A stretch of 64,000 nucleotides of DNA, taken from contig JACMZG010000008.1 in NCBI GenBank assembly GCA_018340805.1, positions 51,928,495 to 51,992,494 on the forward strand, read 5' to 3'. Below, piece after piece: positions 48,211-60,600 of the stretch (the stretch's first letter is position 1; the number at the start of each line of letters is the position of its first letter). This DNA is from Microvelia longipes (lineage: Eukaryota; Arthropoda; Insecta; Hemiptera; Veliidae). A model generated the notes under the pieces. The model did not search any database. It saw only the letters and a program-made list of their open reading frames with translations, and had not been told where the DNA came from. Made by a program: the position numbers and the translations under genes.

Positions 48211-50690
48211 TTTCTTAAGTTGAGAATTGTATGAAACCTGGTTGTAAAGTAACATTTTTTGAAAATATAAAAATCTGATCTTAAAACGAACATTTGTATC
48301 GACAGGCAGACAGACCCTATAAAAGAATGAAACAACTTTTATTAAATAAAGTAGCAACTATCATTACTTTTTAATGTAGTGCCTGCAATTTCCAGTTAAG
48401 GAACTTCTGAGCTACAGGTACAGAAATGTAAAAGTTTAAAAAAATTTATTGACCACCCTGAACGTGTAATATATATTTTTAAGTTAGTCATGAATTGGTT
48501 TATGACATTTTAAATTTTGGATCGAACTGTCACGTATATTGACTGACATAATTTCGGATACATGAAATGATCACAAAGCTTCTAGCTTATATGTTTCAAA
48601 ATTTATGAAGCATTGATGCAATAGCCTGTATATTTACAATATATGAGGCATAGTAGCAATATAATAATTCTGACAGAAATATTGTTGGCAATATTTTGCT
48701 ATGGAAATAATTTTAGTGCCTTGAGATTACTTGGTACTTGATCTTGCTTCGTAAAACATTCTTTTGGCTTTAATGTTTACAGATACGACAAAATATCAGG
48801 GATAAATAAAATCTGTCAGTTTATTTTTTTAAATACTATCAATTATTTTTGCCCTTTTTTACAAAATATATAAAGCAGTGTAATTACTTTACAATAATTC
48901 ATAAGGAACCGAAGGGAAAAAGTAATTAATCTCTTGCCAGCAGGATCGTAAATCTATCCGCTGAGCCCCCAACTATACTTCAACTCAAGATTATATTGTA
49001 TTAATAATTATTTATAGCAATGGTAGGAATTTATAGTAAAACATTGATTTTATTTCTCCTGTTACTTTTTCGTTATTTTTTTTTTCATCAGTTAAATCTT
49101 AAGAATGTAATCACACAACTAAAGTAAATGCTGTAAAATAATAAATTACGTAGGCTGCCGCGGTTATTGTAATGAAGGTTTTGGTAGTATCCTCATTAAC
49201 ATAGTTGATGAATCTGTCGCTTCGCTTCCACTGTAGGAGATATCTTCAGGGATTTAAGATTTGATAGATGAACACACAACACAACGCTTTACAAATGTGA
49301 AATGAAGATGTCTTCCTCTGCAGAAGTCTAACTGCGGATTCATCTGCATTGGCATTGGATTGACCACTACCAAAAGGTCGTCATCTTCACGCTAATTTTT
49401 TTGCACCCTGAGGAGGTACATGGCTGTCTAATTTCTGCTCGGTTAATCAATTTTGTACATGTTCACATTTTTTTTAAATATTCCATTTAAATATGTCCTT
49501 CAACCTAAGAAACAGCTTTTTAGGTTGAACACCATACTCTTTTACTTTACCTTTCCTAATGGTTATCTTATCCTTTCACCTTTCTATGATCGGTTGAAAG
49601 GTAAGTAATCCGTTTGTATCTGGCTAGGCAAGTAATTAAGAAGTATAACAACAGCTATAACACTCCCTTTTTATTGCTGACTTGTCACCTAATAAATATT
49701 TGTTGAAACGGGTTTGTTAACCTTCGTCATGGTCATAAACTTTAAAAGCCCGACACAGTAGACATATCCAAGACCATTATTGGTTTACATGTATGGCGTT
49801 TATTACTAAAGCGACGGTTATTTCAACTACACACAGCGAACCACAACATCTAATGCTCCATTATCACGTCGGGAAATTAAACTGGAGCATCTGTTGAGCG
49901 TATGAAATGGATTATAGTTTGGGAAATTCTGCAGCTAGATAAATGCTTTTTAGAATTCGTGTGAGAGGATACATTACATTTCTCATTTACAGTTAAATGG
50001 GTTAAATGTAGGTAATATTAGATCGTTAAATAGTTTTACTGTTGTTATAACGTTTAATATAATAAAACATATTTAACTGATGAAAACAGATAAAGGAACT
50101 TTTCTGTAAAACTAAGTTTTACGTTTCTAGATTTATGTTTGTGTTTCACAATTATACTCTAACTTAACTCTGGACTTCGTGCCTCACTCCTCTGTTAAAA
50201 TGTTCACACTACTAAACAGTTTGTACTCATATATTGTTTAATATATAAATCATTTTTATTCTAACTATATATCAAAAAATACAGAGAATACTGAAAAATG
50301 TAGTACATTACATTACATAATTATTAATAATTATATAATTCTATGTAATTTAAAAATATATTGATAACATTCTAAATGCATTCCTAAACGTCCTTTAAAA
50401 TATTATTTCATGCTCCCCTGGGAACTTTAGGGCCAATGTTCGACAAAGGTGTTATTTCCTTTATTATAGGGACTACATTATAATGTTTTAACAGCTATTT
50501 GGTATCTTTACATATGTGTAGTGCCAACCTTAAGATTAATACACTTTATCAAACGTATACATCATTGTCAAGACAGTAAGATGGTCGTCCATAACTGTAC
50601 TCAGACAGTTTCATTTAAACCAACTGAAAAAACACTGCCTAATAAAATTAATTTACAAGGAAAAGGATAAGTAGGTTAAAGATTGGGGAG
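48211..50690. other. AT-rich stretch with an unclassified complex patch
   Basis: No gene is supported. 49150-49460 is more balanced in composition (CTGTCGCTTCGCTTCCACTG, with GCTTCGC at 49219-49225; CACCCTGAGGAGGTACATGG) and looks like part of an unrecognised repeat. The rest has no defined feature. Confidence 0.35.
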
Positions 50691-50909
50691 AAAAATGACA
50701 ATACGGGTTAAAGCGAAGCGTAATAAAGGTGGCATTACTTTGGTCGACCTCACAATAAAATATTGATCCAAAGTCTTTGGTGCTATGACTTCGGACTCGT
50801 TTCGCTCCTCCTCAAATTATCACAATTACCAAAAGCTTAAGGTTGTATTACTTCGATCTCGCTTCACTCGACTTCAGATGACCTAAATTTAGGGTGCTAT
50901 AACTTCAGC
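50691..50909 (-). mobile_element. Family R 3' fragment, inverted
   Basis: GACTTCGGACTCGTTTCGCT and CTCCTCAAATTATCAC, then a second ACTTCGATCTCGCTTCACTC with GACTTCAG, correspond on the - strand to the paired GAGGACGAGCG...GAGTCCGAAG blocks. GCGAAGC is at 50713-50719. Confidence 0.45.
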
Positions 50910-51177
50910 AATTGAAGAATCAGCTACCATCGATACTTGCTGTTGGGTATGTATTTCCCTGGACCGGTTTCGGCATAACGTTATCATCAGCAGGCGGGGA
51001 AACACTCGAGCTCTCAACTAATAAAGTTATATCATAGAATAACTTCTAGTCTCAATGAGCAAGACGAGCCCTCTGAAGATAATTGTTGGCATAACGCTGA
51101 TGATAGCGTTATGCCGAAACCAGTCAAGGGATATACATACCCAACAGCAAGTATCGACGGTAGCTGATTCTTCAATT
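50910..51177. mobile_element. Palindromic MITE, 268 bp with 82-bp TIRs
   Basis: Arms 50910-50991 and 51096-51177 are near-perfect inverted repeats, starting AATTGAAGAATCAGCTACC and including TTGCTGTTGGGTATGTAT and GCATAACG-TATCATCAGC. Only 104 bp separates them. It lies at the edge of a family R fragment, suggesting insertion into it. No coding content. Confidence 0.8.
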
Positions 51178-51779
51178 ACTTCTTCACCTTGCGGTACATA
51201 CAACCTTTTTAATTTTATAACTTGAGGATGATTATAGCTTAAAAAAATAATTATTTAATAAATGATGCAAGAAACACTAATTTAAGTATGTTTCTTCTTA
51301 AAGGAATTTAAAACTTGGGGTCAAGCTTGGCAGCCTAGTTTTTATCGACGAAAACCAGTTTAAGGATTTTAGTTATGGGCTGTTAAAGTTTTTAAATTTA
51401 ATATGTTCAACGTGATGACCATAAATCAAAATGAAATTTGTGAATAGATTTATCCCCTGAAGAAGTACATTTGTGTATAATATCATCTCTATCGAACCTT
51501 ACGATTAATTATTTTTAAATTTTGATGACTCAGCAAAATAGCTGTGTAAATAGCATATTTCGCTATGACAAAAATGACCTTTAATTTTCACTTTTTGAAG
51601 GCCATACGGCCCAAAGTCTTTTAGACTAATGTTTGTGCTAAGTTTTATCTCTCAAGGGCAAACAGAGCAGAAGTTTTGCATGACACAGCCACTCATACAC
51701 AGCATAATGAGGGCCACTTAAGATGAAATAAGAGTGCCGGTGTGAAACGGACCGTTATTATGTAACCTTCCCCCCTCCC
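51178..51779. other. AT-rich stretch, nothing recognised
   Basis: No supported feature between the MITE and the next family R fragment. Confidence 0.4.
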
Positions 51780-52130
51780 AATAAGTTAACTTCCCTCGCT
51801 GGATTTATGCTAGAGAGTTGAAAGTTTATACAAAAATCAGTCTACTGCTGCTATTCAGAAAATATTTTTAAGACGTCATTAACCCGCAATAATAACTCAG
51901 CAAAAATTTCGAAAAATCATAAAACGCGGAAACATGATACGATAGGATTGAGATTTGGCACGCATGTGCCTATGTATAAGACTAACATATGTGCTAATTT
52001 TCATCTCATAAGCAGCATTAGTTCAATTTGTATTAAATGACATGTGTACGTTTTTAAAAATTGTAAAAAATTGGAAAATGGTCTAATTGAGTTAAAATTT
52101 GGTACAAGTGTATATTATTACACTTGTAAT
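51780..52130 (+). mobile_element. Family R fragment, central part
   Basis: ATTTATGCTAGAGAGTTGAA, AAGACGTCATTAACCCGCAA, GCAAAAATTTCGAAAAATCA, CGCATGTGCC and TTGTAAAAAATTGGAAAATG follow the order of the family's middle. A TTTGAAAATTCGCTAAAAAT block at about 52185 echoes the palindrome loop region. Confidence 0.5.
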
Positions 52131-52875
52131 AATATACACAGAGAGATTGCTTCTGAGATCTCTATCTAATAAGTTCATTTTTCTTTGAAAATTCGCTAAA
52201 AATGTGGCTACTTAGGTACAATAAGTTGCTGCATACAGATAAAAAAAAGAGAAATTAACAAGAGTATCGTGTGAATTAGTTTTATGATGATGTAATTTTG
52301 TCTACTAAAATATGAAATCATAATTTAATTAAACCAAAAATATTTACGCTTATCGCCTTCCTAATTTTTAACATTGTTAGAATGCCTCTCTTTTCGTCAG
52401 AGGCTCATTTGCCATAGCATTGCTTACATGTTACCACCATAGCTATGCATCTAGGGTAATACTATGAGGCATAGTAGAACATAAATTTTCTTGAATTTTT
52501 AGGTTCATTAAGTATATACGTTTCCTCACCTACTGCATGAAAAATATTATGTTCGTCGTGAAAATTGTTTTGCGAGGTTTTATCGTAATTATACGTTTAG
52601 AGGCACTTTATATTTAGAGGCACTTCCATGACGCTCTAAGTTGTTTTCATCATACTTTATATATGAGTTGTCGCGAGGACCGCGAATTTTTACTTAGCAA
52701 CGATAATTTTATTATTGATGTTTAAAAATATTTTTTGTTTTGTTGATGACAGTTATTAAATATGGACGTATTCAAGGGAAGACATTTTCTTGATATAAGA
52801 GTTCATCTCAAGACAAGTGGTAGCGATGGCGTAACAATGAGTTTCAACTTTTTAAGATGGTCTGTGAATCTGGCT

Positions 52876-52881
52876 ATTCAT

Positions 52882-52885
<4 letters not shown>
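52876..52885. repeat. LINE target-site duplication, 3' side of element
   Basis: ATTCATAGAC, identical to 55671-55680. It immediately precedes the T-run that is the element's poly(A) tail on the other strand. Confidence 0.9.
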
Positions 52886-52925
<40 letters not shown>

Positions 52926-53107
52926 CACAACTACAGCAAGAGTGTATCTAGTGATATTGCGGAAAGAGTAATTTTGGCCTGTAAGTCGTGACAAAAGAAA
53001 CAGTCCAGCGACTGCACTTTCAGACTTGGACAGAGTTTAGCGTGCGTACACCAGGCCTATTTCGTCCGTCAATGTACGCACAGTAAACAACTGTTTTACA
53101 TAATTAT

Positions 53108-54310
53108 TTAGTCTTGTAAAAGATCTCTAGGCCACTGACGTCTAAGTCGGCGAGGAGGGTTATCTGGAATGATTCTCGAGGAAAGGTTTTGGATAAGAGG
53201 ATTGGTATGATCAAGTAGGGTGTCATGGAATTTTTTATAACGTGAAGAAATATACTCTTGGACATAAGGAACGTTGAGGTCTCTATGAAGGATAAGATTG
53301 GATACATAAAAGGGGGAATCTGTAATTTTGCGAAGGATGATGGATTGGAGTCTTTGGATGCGGTTGGTGTTGGAAAGCTTAGCGGAGCCCCAAACTTCAG
53401 TCCCGTAAGCCCAAGTAGGTTTAAGTATTGTATTGTAGATCAGTAGTTTGTTCGTGAGTGAAAGTTTAGTGTGTCTGTTGAGTAGTCGACCTAGCAGCTT
53501 GAAGCGTCTACTTGTCTGTTGTCTTTTCGATTTAGTATGAGGTCCCCAAGTAAGTCGTCTGTCTAGTACAAGTCCCAGGTAAGTAACGTTGTCTTTTTGA
53601 GGAATAAGCTCTTGATTTAGGGTGACTGGAGGACAATTCGAGTGACGCAGTGCAAATGTCACATGGGCACTCTTCTGCTGATTGACCTTAATCCTCCATT
53701 TCCTAAACCAAGGTTGGAGAAGAAAGAGATGGTTTTGGATAAGTCGGGAAGCGGTTTGGTGATTAGGGTGTACGGCAAGGATACATTTATCATCAGCGAA
53801 GGATGCTAGAGTGGTAGAAGGATGTTCAGGAAGATCTGAGGTATAAATATTGTAAAGGAGAGGACCGAGGATACTACCTTGAGGGACTCCTGCTCTAACA
53901 GGACAAAGAGGAGAAAGAGATGCTCCGACGCTCACTTGGAAATGTCTATTTGAGAGGTAGGATTTAAGGATAAGGTAGTAGGTAAAAGGTAGGATGGGTT
54001 TGAGCTTCCACAGCAGTCCAGCATGCCAGACGCGATCGAATGCTTGAGATTCGTCGAGAAAAACAGCTGAACAATACTGTTTCCGCTCAAAAGAGGAAGC
54101 AATGATATCAACTATGCGATGACACTGCTGTATGGTGGAATGTTGGGCTCGGAATCCAAGTTGGTGGTTTGGTATAATGTTTTGGGAGTAAATAATAGGA
54201 TTTAGCCGACGAAGAAGAAGTTTTTCAAGGATTTTACCCATTACTGGGAGGAGACTGATAGGACGATAGGAAGAGGTAAGTTCTGAAGGTTTGGTTGGCT
54301 TAGGTATCAT
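53108..54310 (-). pseudogene. LINE reverse transcriptase, Jockey clade
   Basis: The open frame of 400 codons copies element RNA at the nicked target. Seen in order: SSYRPISLLPVMGKILEKLL (residues 13-32), a QLGFRAQHST motif, motif A with FLDESQAFDRVWH, motif B GVPQGSILGPLLYNIY, motif C SFADDKCIL with both catalytic Asp, KVNQQKSAHVTF, and YLGLVLDRRLTW. The C-terminus ends RRLRRQWPRDLL, as in full-length Jockey elements. Upstream, RT-like sequence continues to about 54460 but in other frames; I read at least three frame changes between 54330 and 54480. The catalytic core looks intact, yet it could not be translated from the endonuclease frame. Confidence 0.9.
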
Positions 54311-54473
54311 AATAATTACGGAATACTTCCAGATGTCAGGAAAGTAAGTGGAACGGAGAACTGAATTGTATATAGCTGAGGAAGACGATGCCTTTTTTAG
54401 GGAGTTGTTTAAGGATTTCGGAAGTTATGAGGTCAAAGCCTGGTGATTTTTTCTAGGAAGGTGTTTTATTGTG

Positions 54474-55670
54474 TTATGACGTCAGAAGGATGGAAGGATT
54501 TTGGTGGAGGAGAGAGAGGAAGAGGATAGAAAGGTCGGATTCAATTTGGGATGTTGCTTGAGGATCGGATATATCATCGTGAGTAGAGAACAACTCAGTG
54601 AGAAAGTCGGAGAAAACTTCAGCTTTCTCCAAATCTGACTTTGCCCATGAGTTGTCCGCTTTTCGGATAGGCGAAGGAATAGTTTTTTGTTTTAGTATGC
54701 GTCTAGTAGCGTCCCATAGTGATTTGTTAGCTGCTGTCAAGTTTTCAGTGAAGTTAGAAAATACTTTCTGATTGTATTCCGTTAATGCTGAGTCAAGTTG
54801 ATGTCTTAATTTGTTATAATTTTGCTTGTCAGTTGGTAGACGTGATTGTTGCCATTTCGCCCTAGCTCTTCTTTTCTGACTTATTAAAGTGCGTAAATGT
54901 AGTGGTGTGTACGTATTGTGGTCCGTTTTGTGTCTATAAGGCGTTGTAGAGTCCCAAATTGAAGTCTGTATTGTTTCAGTAATTGTTTGTACTGCTAAGT
55001 CAATGTCTTCTTTAGTCTTTAGAGGTACGTTTAGTTGGATTCTGGCGTCAATAAGTGTTCGAAAGTAGTCCCAGTCTACTGTTCCGTTGATTAACGTCTG
55101 TTTTTTCGGGTTGACATTGTAAGGTAGTTCTAGTTGAAGGAGTACTGGGCTATGGTCAGAAGAAAGGTCTGGAAGGGATTGCACTGTTGGGTGGAGATTG
55201 TGTATAGGTGAGGTTATGAAAAAATCAAGCAGGTCTGGAAGCTTATTGGAATCTGTCGGCCAATAGGTAGGTTTGTTGGGAGAGTGAGCTTGGTAGCGTT
55301 TGTGAAGAACAACGGATAAAAGAGTTGGACCACGTCTGTTGCGAGCTCTGCAGCCAAAGTATGGATGCTTTGCATTAAAGTCACCTTCACAAATGAATTT
55401 TGGTCCGAAGGAATGGAAGAGGTTTTGGAATTCTAAACTAGATATATTATGGTTTGGAGGGCAGTATGTGGATGAAATAGTGAAATCAAAAGGTGAGGAG
55501 GATAGTGTTACACACGTGCTTTGGATTGAATTAGTAGGAAAGGAAGGGTTTAGGTAATGTGATAGGTTATTTCTAATTAGCACAGCAGTTCCACCATGTG
55601 AAGAATCGTCAGGATGGTCAGTTCGGTAAGTAATATAGTCTTTTATTGTAAAATTAGATCTAGATGTAAA
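54474..55670 (-). pseudogene. LINE endonuclease (APE-like) and linker, N-terminally truncated
   Basis: The open frame of about 400 codons covers most of an exonuclease-endonuclease-phosphatase domain that would nick target DNA. Seen motifs are GGTAVLIRNN, then CEGDFNAKHPYFGC with the catalytic Asp-Phe-Asn, LPDLLDFF and SDHSPVLL with the catalytic Asp-His. These lie in the first 190 residues. The N-terminal Asn/Glu motifs are gone with the truncation. The remaining 200 residues are the linker with a KTKEDID and DATRRILKQK region. The apparent ATG at 55674-55676 is formed by the target duplication and is not native. The frame ends in a stop at 54474. Confidence 0.85.
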
Positions 55671-55680
55671 ATTCATAGAC
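55671..55680. repeat. LINE target-site duplication, 5' side of element
   Basis: ATTCATAGAC. Its complement supplies the ATG of the endonuclease frame. Confidence 0.9.
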
Positions 55681-55906
55681 TGAAATCATCTTTTGAAGAC
55701 GCTGAATGAAAATTCTGATAGTGTCTGAGGAGTCAGAAATATGTGTTAAACTCCATAAATACGCTGCTAAGGTCAAAAAGATAAAAAATAAACTTGAGAG
55801 ATCTTGGAGACTCCCTGTACCTTTTTTGACATATAACTTATCGTCAGACAGCGTTAAAAGTATATATTTTTGGTCAAGTCAAACCTTTATGATAACGTTT
55901 GTTTAA

Positions 55907-56965
55907 ATATCTTTAAATTATGACGTTTTATAACAAACAATAAGAAATATAAAATTTAGGTGCTAAATATGACCGCAGGTTTATTATTGCATTTGTGATC
56001 GAATTGTAAAAGAGTTTCCCTTATTTTTTTATCTAGTATGTATCGGTGTATAACTTTTTTAAGTTTTAATAAGCCTTAAGTTAAAACACTGTATATATTT
56101 AGTTACCTAATAAATATGTGCCGAGCATAGTAAGACCGAAGTAAAACTATTTTGGGCTTTTGGTAATCATTAAATTCTAAGAATGAACCATGTCGTCTGT
56201 AGTTGTAAGGAAAGTTAGAGAGATACCCCTATTTAATAACATGAGTTGGTTCTACGATGAATAAAAAACATGATGCAGTTTTGCAAAACTTATATTATTG
56301 TGAGCAGAAGCTTCTAAAAAGGATTTTGACCTCACTCCCAGATTTAAATTCCCCTTTCAAGCTACCTCATTTGCAAATTCTTTCCAAAGAAATTCACTAA
56401 ACATATAAATAAGATTAAAGTTGAGTGCTCGGATATTGTTTTATAAAAGGCTTTAGAATTAATATTTTCCAGATTTTATGAAAATCATAGTCGTATTCTT
56501 ATCGCTAAATATTCTCTAACACCAAAAGAATTAAGAATATCTAAATTTAATCTTGTTATATGTGTAAAAGTTTGCAGATAAAATTAAAATAAGTTTTTAA
56601 AATAGTATAAATTTCTACAAGCATTATTTTAAAGGTTATTGTCTAGTAAAGCTGATAATAACTTTTCCTAATTTTAATTAAAAACTGTAAATCCTTTAAA
56701 TTCTTGAATTAGGTCGTTTAAGTAAGTTATTTGTGCAAGGGAGCGAAATTAACTTTCACCACATGTCGAATTCTATCCTTATACGGTTAGAGTTTTTGGG
56801 CTTTCAGTCCAAAGTTCCTGTGTCGTCAATATGTTAATTATAACATAATTCAGTCAAAATATTTTGTTAAAGTTTTATATGTATGCAGTATTAATTTTTT
56901 TTGGATTCTTTGTTTAAGTATATTATTAAATTATGATTTCTGCTACACTGATAGCACTAACTAAG
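55907..56965. other. AT-rich stretch, nothing recognised
   Basis: No supported feature. Confidence 0.4.
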
Positions 56966-57956
<991 letters not shown>

Positions 57957-58019
<63 letters not shown>

Positions 58020-58292
58020 ATATATATAATAATAATAACTTACAGGAGGTAAAAACAGTGGGTTTGATGGGTTGAAAATTTTCGACGTTAATGTCTTCGT
58101 CAGTCAGAATAGGCAGGGAAGTCCGAGTGACTGTCGAAGAGGTCCGGAGAGTCACTCGGGACTTCCCTGCCTATTCTGACTGACGAAGACATACGTCGAA
58201 AATTTTCAAACCCATCAAACCTCACTGTTCACCCCCTGTAAGTTATTATTATTATAATTTGTTATATTATACTTCTAGTATCTTCTTTTTCC

Positions 58293-58341
<49 letters not shown>
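57957..58341. repeat. (AT)n tract carrying a palindromic MITE
   Basis: TA tracts at about 57957-58028 and 58299-58340 flank the element at 58029-58254 and about 45 bp of flank. Confidence 0.85.
58029..58254. mobile_element. Palindromic MITE, about 226 bp
   Basis: The outer arms are AATAATAATAACTTACAGG and CCTGTAAGTTATTATTATT. The inversion continues through GTTTGATGGGTTGAAAATTT, GTCTTCGTCAGTCAGAATAG and GCAGGGAAGTCCGAGTGACT to a loop of only about 20 bp near 58140. Arms of about 100 bp are almost perfect, so the insertion looks young. No coding content. Confidence 0.85.
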
Positions 58342-58798
58342 CTATAACTGGTATCTTTATTGCGTCAATTACATTGAATCATTGACGCACTAAGCCTGAA
58401 GCACTATGCCTGCAAATTTTCTTCAGGAGTAGGTTTAGCGCGTCAATATAAAACTACCTTCACTCACACTAATACAAGCACTCACACTATTAAACTGCAG
58501 GCATACTGCATCAATTTGTACATACATCGTTATCTTTTTGCATGTGCTTATTGCATCTGAGCAATAAACCTGCAATGTTAACATTAGAGTAGGATTATTG
58601 CGTCTCGACAACATGTATCTTTTTGAACGAACGTAAGTGAGTTCTTACGTTTCAGAAGAATGGGACGGCGCGTTTGTTTGTGTGTTTGCGTGTTTGTGTG
58701 TTTGTGTGTTTGTGTGTTTGTTTGTACGTGTCGCGATAACTGCCGTAAAAATTGACCGATTTTGATAAAATTTTGTATACAGGTAAAACTAATTATGT
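58342..58798 (+). other. Lead-in to tandem region, TTTG/TG-rich patch
   Basis: It contains AGTATGCCTGCA-like short repeats, then at about 58665-58725 a GTGTGTTTGTGTGTTTG low-complexity run. Next comes TCGCGATAACTGCCGTAAA with ATTGACCGATTTTGATAAAA, a motif pair I associate with repetitive elements in insect genomes. Confidence 0.4.
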
Positions 58799-59840
58799 GT
58801 CAGAGCTGTATAGTTTTTGGTAATAATCCGAAAATATTTTTCAAAAATGGCGGACCGGATAAAAAAAAATTTTTAAGCGAAAAAATCGTGTTGTATATCG
58901 TTTTTAAAGCTCTTAAAGAGTAGAAAAATGAAAATATATGTTTCATGGTCAACATTTTAAATTTTTTGAATAATTTAAAAATGGCGGCTAAAATAATGAA
59001 CTCAAAAAATTTAAAATTAAAGGAATAACTCGAGTAATATATCGTTGTAAAGCTCTTGATTAGTAGAACAAAATATGTTATATACTAAATTCCGAAAATT
59101 CAACATGGCGGCCATAATTTAATATAATAATTAGTTTTTACTAATTTTATAAGAATTTACTAAATAAAGATCTATTGTAATATACTTTAGATACTTTTAT
59201 ACAAGTAAAATGAACTATATGTCAGAGCTGTATAGTTTTTTGGTAATATTCCGAAAATATTTTCAAAATGGCGGCCAATATGGCGGGACCGGATAAAAAA
59301 ATCGTGTTGTATATCGTTTTAAAGCTCTTTAAGTAGAAAAGAAAATATATGTTTCATGGTCAACATTTTAAAATTTTTGAATAATTTAAAAATGGCGGCT
59401 AAAATAATGAACTCAAAAATTTAAAATTAAAGGAATAACTCGAGTAATATATCGTTGTAAAGCTCTTGATTAGTAGACAAAATATGTTATATACTAAATT
59501 ACGAAAAATTCAACATGGCGGCCATAATTTAATATAATAATTAGTTTTTACTAATTTATAAGAATTTACTAAATAAAGATCTATTGTAATATACTTCAGA
59601 TACTTTTATACAAGTAAATGACTATATGTCAGAGCTGTATAGTTTTTGGTAATATTCCGAAAAATATTTTCAAAATGGCGGCCAATATGGCGGACCGGAT
59701 AAAAAAATCGTGTTGTATATCGTATAAAGCTCTTAAAGAGTAGAAAAAGAAAATATATTTTTCATGGTCAACATTTCAAATTTTTTTAATAATTTAAAAA
59801 TGGTGGCTAAAATAATTAACTCAAAAAATTAAAATTAAAG
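58799..59840 (+). repeat. Tandem array of about 410-bp units (2.5 copies)
   Basis: GTCAGAGCTGTATAGTTTTT starts units at 58799, 59221 and 59628, spacing 422 and 407 bp. Each unit carries AAAATGGCGGACCGG- and AAAATGGCGGCTAAAATAAT-type blocks and AACATGGCGGCCATAATTTA. The third unit is cut off where the next array begins. Non-coding. Confidence 0.85.
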
Positions 59841-60600
59841 CGAGCCTTTTTAACTATGTATTATTATAGACAACGCAATCAGCGAGCGAAGCGAGCCTTT
59901 TTTACACTGCATTAATATAAAATAAGCAATCAAGCGAGCGAAGCGAGCCTTTTTTACACTGCATTAATAAATATAAACAATCTAGCGAGCGAAGCAAGCC
60001 TTTTTAACTATGTTTTATTAAAATATAAGCAATCTAGCGAGCGAAGCAAGCCTTCTTTTACTATGTATTATTATAAATATACGCATATAGCGAGCAAAGC
60101 GAGCCTTCTTTACAATGCATTATTATAAATCTACGCAATCTAGCGAGCGAAGCGAGCCTTTTTTACATAATATTTTATTATAATTATAAGCAATCTAGCG
60201 AGCGAAGCGAGCCTTCTTTTACTATGTATTATTATAAATATACGCAATATAGCGAGCGAAGCGAGCCTTCTTTTACTATTAATTATTATAATATACGCAA
60301 TCTAGCAAGCAAAGCGAACCTTTTTACAATATACTTTATTCTAAATATAAGCAATCTAGCGAGCGAAGTGAGCCTATTTATAACTTTGTATTATTATAAA
60401 TATAAGCAATCTAGCGAGCGAAGCGAGCCTATTTTTTACTTTGTATTAATATAAATATAAGCAATCTAGCGAGCGAAGCGAGCTTTTTTACTATGCGCAA
60501 TAGCAGAAGCAATCTAGCGAGCGAAGCAGCCTTTTTTACTATTGATTATTATAATATACGCAATCAAGCGAGCGAAGCGAGCCTTTTTTAATATGCATTA
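59841..60600 (+). repeat. Tandem array of about 55-bp units with GAGCGAAGCGAGCC
   Basis: About 14 units consist of AATCTAGCGAGCGAAGCGAG followed by CCTTTTTTACTATGTATTAT and ATAAATATAAGC. The GC-rich core holds GCGAAGC in most units and is far better conserved than the AT-rich remainder, which drifts in length and base. Confidence 0.9.

Larger units (their letters stand above)
52886..55670 (-). mobile_element. 5'-truncated Jockey-type LINE with poly(A) and 10-bp target duplication
   Basis: On the - strand the order is part of the endonuclease, reverse transcriptase, a short 3' UTR and a 38-base A tail (T-run 52886-52923). ATTCATAGAC occurs at 52876-52885 and 55671-55680, exactly bracketing the element, so this is one target-primed insertion. 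It lacks ORF1 and the first part of the endonuclease. Frames between the two domains are broken, so it is inactive. Protein motifs place it in the Jockey clade. Confidence 0.92.
52762..55906 (+). pseudogene. Possible decayed coding segment split by the LINE
   Basis: Before the LINE, 52762-52885 is open from an ATG (MDVFKGRHFLDIRVHLKTSG start). With the LINE and one target copy removed, the frame continues for ten codons (LKSSFEDAE then stop). A neighbouring frame at 55706-55906 reads SEESEICVKLHKYAAK. Amino-acid composition across both sides looks protein-like, but frames do not join without shifts and I recognise no family. It may be an older element remnant or chance. Confidence 0.2.

Noticed and set aside
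55339..55557. 72-codon + strand frame
   Set aside because: It is antisense to the LINE endonuclease domain.
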